This document shows positions 5,941 through 8,786 of a stretch of 8,786 nt of DNA, piece after piece. Position 1 is the stretch's first letter. Every line of letters starts with the position of its first letter. The notes beneath the pieces are model-generated. The model did not search any database. It had not been told where the DNA came from and saw only the letters and a list, made by a program, of their open reading frames with translations. This DNA is from Nitrospiraceae bacterium (GTDB lineage: Bacteria > Nitrospirota > Nitrospiria > Nitrospirales > Nitrospiraceae): contig SYGW01000128.1 of the NCBI GenBank assembly GCA_005800255.1, positions 1 to 8,786 on the forward strand. Direction: 5' to 3'. The translations under genes and the position numbers were made by a program.

Positions 5941-6576
5941 CTATCTGCGCGGACTCCCGCCGGCAGCAGCCACCTCGACAATAGTAAACCGCATAGTGCC
6001 GACCTGATTACCTGCATGAAACGACTGTTGCCCGAGCGGCGTGATGAACAATTTCACCAGATAGGTGCCGATCGCCCAAGCCTCTCCAGGCCTCTTGAGT
6101 TCCAGGAATCCATACCGTTCATGACCCGGCACTTCCAGGGTGTCCTTGCCCAGCGGCAGGGACGAGAGCAGGCCCTGCTCCCCCTCCTGAAACCATTGCG
6201 CGCTGAACTGAGTCGGATCTTCCAGCGGAGCCGATTCGAACACAATATAGATCGCGGGAATATCGGCAGGGAAGACCAATCCCGGCTCGACCGGCTTCAA
6301 CCGGGGATCTTCCGTATACCAGCCCTTCCGTCCCAACGTGTCCCACTCGACGTCATAGCCCTTGGCCATTTTGATCCAGGTGAACAGGGATTGCGGAATG
6401 CCCTTCTTCTGTTTGTCGAACGAGGGACTTTGCGTGGAGTCTGCCTCCGTCGTCGATTGCTCCTTCGGCGCTAAAGAGTCGCGCGCCTCAGTTCCCTGCC
6501 AAAGGCAGAGAACAAGGCTCCAGCTTGCAACCATGCTCGCCAGAGCCTGCATGCCGATTCTTCTCGCTTCTTTCAT
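5941..6576 (-). CDS. Exported protein of unknown function
   Basis: A 211-residue protein that I do not recognise. It has a signal peptide: basic MKEARR, a hydrophobic core to about residue 30 and likely cleavage near GTEA-RD at about 35. A low-complexity Ser/Thr/Gln/Glu linker follows, then a domain of about 150 residues rich in aromatic and beta-favouring stretches (for example AIYIVFESAPLED, and AIGTYLVKLFITPLG followed by GTMRFTIVEV). This suggests a beta-sandwich in the periplasm or on the surface. ATG at 6576 is chosen over the in-frame GTG at 6600. It has GAGGG eight bases upstream, and the predicted promoter start near 6603 would leave almost no leader for the GTG. A 27-base gap leads to the small downstream gene. 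Confidence 0.75.
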   Translation of the reverse strand: MKEARRIGMQALASMVASWSLVLCLWQGTEARDSLAPKEQSTTEADSTQSPSFDKQKKGIPQSLFTWIKMAKGYDVEWDTLGRKGWYTEDPRLKPVEPGLVFPADIPAIYIVFESAPLEDPTQFSAQWFQEGEQGLLSSLPLGKDTLEVPGHERYGFLELKRPGEAWAIGTYLVKLFITPLGQQSFHAGNQVGTMRFTIVEVAAAGGSPRR

Positions 6577-6609
6577 GGAGCCACCCTCAACCCTCTTCAC
6601 TCATCTGGT

Positions 6610-6638
6610 ATGGTATCGAGAGCGCAGCAAGGGGTCAA
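6610..6638 (-). promoter_or_regulatory. Promoter of the exported-protein operon
   Basis: On the minus strand, TTGACC (6638-6633, five of six) is 17 bases from TACCAT (6615-6610, four of six). The predicted start is near 6603, about 26 bases before the ATG at 6576. Confidence 0.5.
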
Positions 6639-6722
6639 CAACCGACTGGCCGCCTTCGCTCAGTACGCTCAAGCCAGCCTTCTGTGCTAGGCTCAGGGGG
6701 AGTTTCATCGGGAAAGGGTTTC

Positions 6723-8125
6723 GTGCATCTGCCGCTGCCTGACAATCCGCAAAAGACTGAACCGACTGTTCCCTGCCCGCAAAGCGTCGGCACACGCGGG
6801 CTCCGCTACGGCCTCCGGGATGGAGCCTGCCAGGCTATCACACAGGGCAGCGGCGAACAGTATCTCTCCGCCTTCGCCCTACTCCTCCATGCCAGCCCCT
6901 TTCAATTAGGTGTGCTGTCGGCCTTGCCTCAACTCATCGGGACGGGCGCCCAACTCGTTTCCGTCAAGCTATTAGAGTGGTGCCCCAACCGCAAAACCCT
7001 TATCTCGCCCGGCACCGTGGGACAAGCCCTGGCCTGACTGCCGATCGTGCTGCTCCCGCTGCTGCTGCCGGACTGGGGCCCCTGGCTCCTCGTGGGTGGT
7101 GCCGCCGCCTATTTTGCCTGCGCCCACTTCACCACCCCGGCTTGGAATAGCTTGATCGTCGATTGGCTGAACCAACATGAACGGGGCGCCTACTTCGCGC
7201 GCCGCGCCCAAATTGTCGCCAACCTCAGCTTCGCCGCGCTCTGTGGAGCCGGATGGATCCTGAGCCTCTGGCAGAATTCTACGTCCGTCTGGCTGGGGTT
7301 CGTGCTAATCTTCGCTTTGGCCGGAAGCGTCCGTCTCCTCTCGGCCTTGGCCCTCTCCTCGGTTCAGGACCCGCAGCCCACCGCCAAACTCGAAATGAGC
7401 AAGGGTTCCGCCTCTTCTTTCGGCAACATACGACGAAGGACTTCCGTCGCTTCCTACTGTTTTCAGGCCTGATGCATGCGTCCGTCTTGATCGCCGGTCC
7501 GTTTTTCGTCCTCTACATCCTGCAGGACCTTCACCTGTCCTACTTCCCCTACGGGGCATGGCTGGCGGCTGTCCTCCTCGGGCAACTCCTCACTCTCCAC
7601 GCCTGGGACCAACTTGGAGACCGCTTCGGGAACAAGGCCCTGCTCTCCATCACCGGCTTCATGGTGCCATTCTTGCCGATGCTGTACCTCGTGAGCACGA
7701 ATCTCTTCTTTCTCCTGACTGTCAGTTTTCTGGACGGCGTCATTTAGGCCGGCTTAGCCTTGGGACTGCAGAACTATGTGTTCGATTCAGTCAGACCGGA
7801 AGACCGCGCAAAAGCCATCGCGCTCTACAGCACGGCCAACGCCATCGGATGGTCGGTGGGAGCCTTGACGGGAAGTTGGCTGGTGGAAGATCTGCCTTCA
7901 CGAATCGAGTGGGCCGGAATCATCCTCCAGCCAGTATCGAACCTGCCGTTCGTCTTCTTTCTCTCAGGCCTCCTGCGGCTGCTGGTCTCAGCCTGCCTCC
8001 TTGGCACCTTCCATGAAGCGCGCCATGTCGAACGAATCCCTCAACGGCAGCTCCTCCGGGAATTGCCCCTCGTGAAACCCGTGGCGCTGCTGGTTAACTG
8101 GATCAGGCCCAACCCGAAGCACTAA
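6723..8125 (+). pseudogene. Major facilitator superfamily transporter, broken by two stops and a frameshift
   Basis: When joined, the reading frame gives an MFS-type membrane protein of about 467 residues with many hydrophobic segments, a normal length. Three lesions break it. An in-frame TGA (7035-7037) lies in GQALA*LPIVLLPLLLP. One base is lost from a G-run at 7403-7405, where SKG continues as FRLFFRQ only in the other frame. An in-frame TAG (7745-7747) lies in LDGVI*AGLALGLQNY. In related MFS proteins both stop positions are usually Trp, so each stop is one G-to-A change from TGG. The best start is GTG at 6723 after GGGAAAGGG, and it has some uncertainty. An extended -10-like TGCTAGGCT is at 6685-6693. 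The substrate is unknown. Sequencing error is possible but would need three events. Confidence 0.85.
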
Positions 8126-8137
8126 CCCTCCACCCGA

Positions 8138-8356
8138 TCATGGCGTCGGAGGCTGGGCCGCTCGCCCCCGTTCCTCTTGCTTAAGCTTCTCGAAGGCCCG
8201 ATCTGCATGGCTGCGCACTTGATCCGCCGTCGGATCGGAAGGCCCCTTCGGCACCTCACCGGCGCAAGCGCCGACGCCAACCAGCGCCTCGAAACTTATC
8301 AAGCTCGCAACCGTCATTCACAGCCATCTCATCGCGCGTCTATGAACCGTCACCAT
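8138..8356 (-). pseudogene. Small lipoprotein-like gene with an in-frame stop
   Basis: Read on the minus strand from ATG at 8356, the frame runs MVTVHRRAMRWL, meets TGA (8320-8318), then continues in the same frame as MTVASLISFEALVGVGACAG and a hydrophilic, charged tail to TGA at 8138. With the stop read as an amino acid, this is a classic lipoprotein precursor: a basic n-region, a hydrophobic core and a lipobox-like VGAC, then about 40 hydrophilic residues. ATG 8356 has an excellent GGAGG (8368-8364) seven bases away. The internal ATG at 8317, directly after the stop, has only a weak GAGATGG upstream. A shorter 59-residue protein from 8317 could still be made, but without the basic n-region. 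Its end is 12 bases from the MFS pseudogene, convergently. I do not recognise the family. Confidence 0.5.
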
Positions 8357-8363
8357 AAAAGTC

Positions 8364-8368
8364 CCTCC
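8364..8368 (-). promoter_or_regulatory. Strong ribosome-binding site that fixes the upstream start of the lipoprotein-like gene
   Basis: On the minus strand GGAGG is seven bases before ATG 8356. It is the best match near this gene and favours an original start ahead of the in-frame TGA. Confidence 0.5.
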
Positions 8369-8443
8369 CGCGTGAACACGTTATCTCAGCTCACCACCGG
8401 AACACGACCAGCCGATCGATGGATGTGCAAATACGATACGGCA

Positions 8444-8472
8444 TTGACTAGGTTCTAACAACGCGCTATTCT
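8444..8472 (+). promoter_or_regulatory. Candidate promoter of the GatB/YqeY-domain gene
   Basis: TTGACT (8444-8449, five of six), a 17-base spacer and TATTCT (8467-8472, four of six). The start would be near 8479, about 33 bases before the ATG. On the minus strand TTGTTA and TATCGT, also 17 bases apart, overlap this region and could serve the lipoprotein-like gene. Confidence 0.5.
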
Positions 8473-8511
8473 CAGCCACATCCCATCTCAAGCTACAGCG
8501 CCTGAGGCCCC

Positions 8512-8786
8512 ATGTCGCTACACGACCGTCTGACCGAAGATCTCAAGCTCGCCATGAAAGCCCGCGACCAACTGCGGATGGACGTGATTCGCATGGTCAA
8601 GGCCGCCGTCACGAACAAGGAGCTGGAGCTCAAGAAAGATCTCGACGATGCGGAAATGAGCCGCGTCATGACGACTATGATCAAGCAACGGCGGGAATCT
8701 GTCGAGCAATTCGAAAAAGGCAACCGCGCCGAGCTCGCCGCCAAAGAACGGCAGGAAATTGTCATTCTCGAATCCTACCTTCCCCA
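8512..8786 (+). CDS. yqeY: GatB/YqeY-domain protein, 5' part, cut by the window edge
   Basis: The first 91 codons of a YqeY-family protein, a small cytosolic helical protein related to the tail domain of the GatB subunit of tRNA amidotransferase. Its exact role is not settled. The start MSLHDRLTEDLKLAMKARD, the block RMDVIRMVKAAVTNKELELK and the later QRRESVEQFEKGNRAELAAKE with EIVILESYLP are all typical of the family, whose length is about 150 residues. ATG at 8512 follows GAGG with a short four-base spacer. No stop occurs before the edge. In many bacteria this gene neighbours rpsU, dnaG and rpoD. No rpsU is upstream here, and the downstream side is outside the window. Confidence 0.93.
   Translation, partial: MSLHDRLTEDLKLAMKARDQLRMDVIRMVKAAVTNKELELKKDLDDAEMSRVMTTMIKQRRESVEQFEKGNRAELAAKERQEIVILESYLP

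Noticed and set aside
7035..7037. TGA read as selenocysteine or recoded tryptophan in the MFS gene
   Set aside because: The MFS gene also has a TAG and a frameshift, and TGA serves as the normal stop of other genes here (for example at 2535-2537). Decay explains all lesions.
8251..8276. GC-rich hairpin CGGCGC-AA-GCGCCG as a terminator
   Set aside because: It lies within the coding frame of the small minus-strand gene, with a tiny loop and no T-run.
8177..8458. Plus-strand ORF of 93 codons between the MFS pseudogene and yqeY
   Set aside because: It lies antisense to the lipoprotein-like gene, has no good ribosome-binding site, and its composition is typical of a shadow frame.
8493..8765. Minus-strand ORF rich in serine and arginine opposite yqeY
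   Set aside because: The plus strand is a clear YqeY-family protein, and the minus frame is a mirror of its codon use.
1..8786. Mobile element, phage, CRISPR or defence system
   Set aside because: No transposase, integrase, nuclease, repeat-spacer pattern or terminal repeats were seen. The genes are housekeeping, electron-transfer or unknown.

Overview
The window reads as ordinary chromosome from a GC-rich Gram-negative bacterium that makes squalene-type isoprenoids and uses several iron-sulfur and copper electron carriers. The gene content and codon style fit the Nitrospira lineage (Nitrospirota). That assignment is inference from general resemblance and was not tested by any search. There is no rRNA, CRISPR array, insertion sequence or phage gene.

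Layout, left to right. The left edge cuts a tRNA-Pro(CGG) on the minus strand. Upstream of it on the same strand is alanine dehydrogenase (ald). A divergent intergenic region with candidate promoters on both strands separates ald from a compact four-gene plus-strand operon (1355-2833): a two-CxxC small protein, a thioredoxin-like [2Fe-2S] ferredoxin, a conserved-looking protein of unknown function, and a small ferredoxin with two Fe-S motifs whose first motif lacks one cysteine. A 173-base convergent gap follows. Then comes a minus-strand pair (4496 down to 3007): an exported type-1 copper protein and, two bases later, a squalene/phytoene synthase family enzyme. A possible 46-residue ORF precedes this pair.

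The membrane protease gene htpX (plus) comes next. It is convergent with a minus-strand pair (6576 down to 5626) that encodes an exported protein of unknown function and a small cytosolic protein. The interval from about 6.7 to 8.4 kb is decaying. A major-facilitator transporter gene carries two in-frame stops and a one-base deletion. The small lipoprotein-like gene facing it has an in-frame TGA after 12 codons. The right edge holds the first 91 codons of an intact GatB/YqeY-domain gene.

How the parts may work together. The 1355-2833 operon looks like an electron-transfer or metal-handling module, because three of its four proteins have paired cysteines and the genes are tightly spaced. The cupredoxin/squalene synthase pair joins a periplasmic copper protein to a membrane-lipid enzyme, and the sequence gives no mechanistic link. 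I see no wholly new system. The most unusual points are the clustered gene decay with stops where tryptophan is expected, the non-standard ferredoxin motif, and an 11-bp perfect hairpin in the htpX convergent region.
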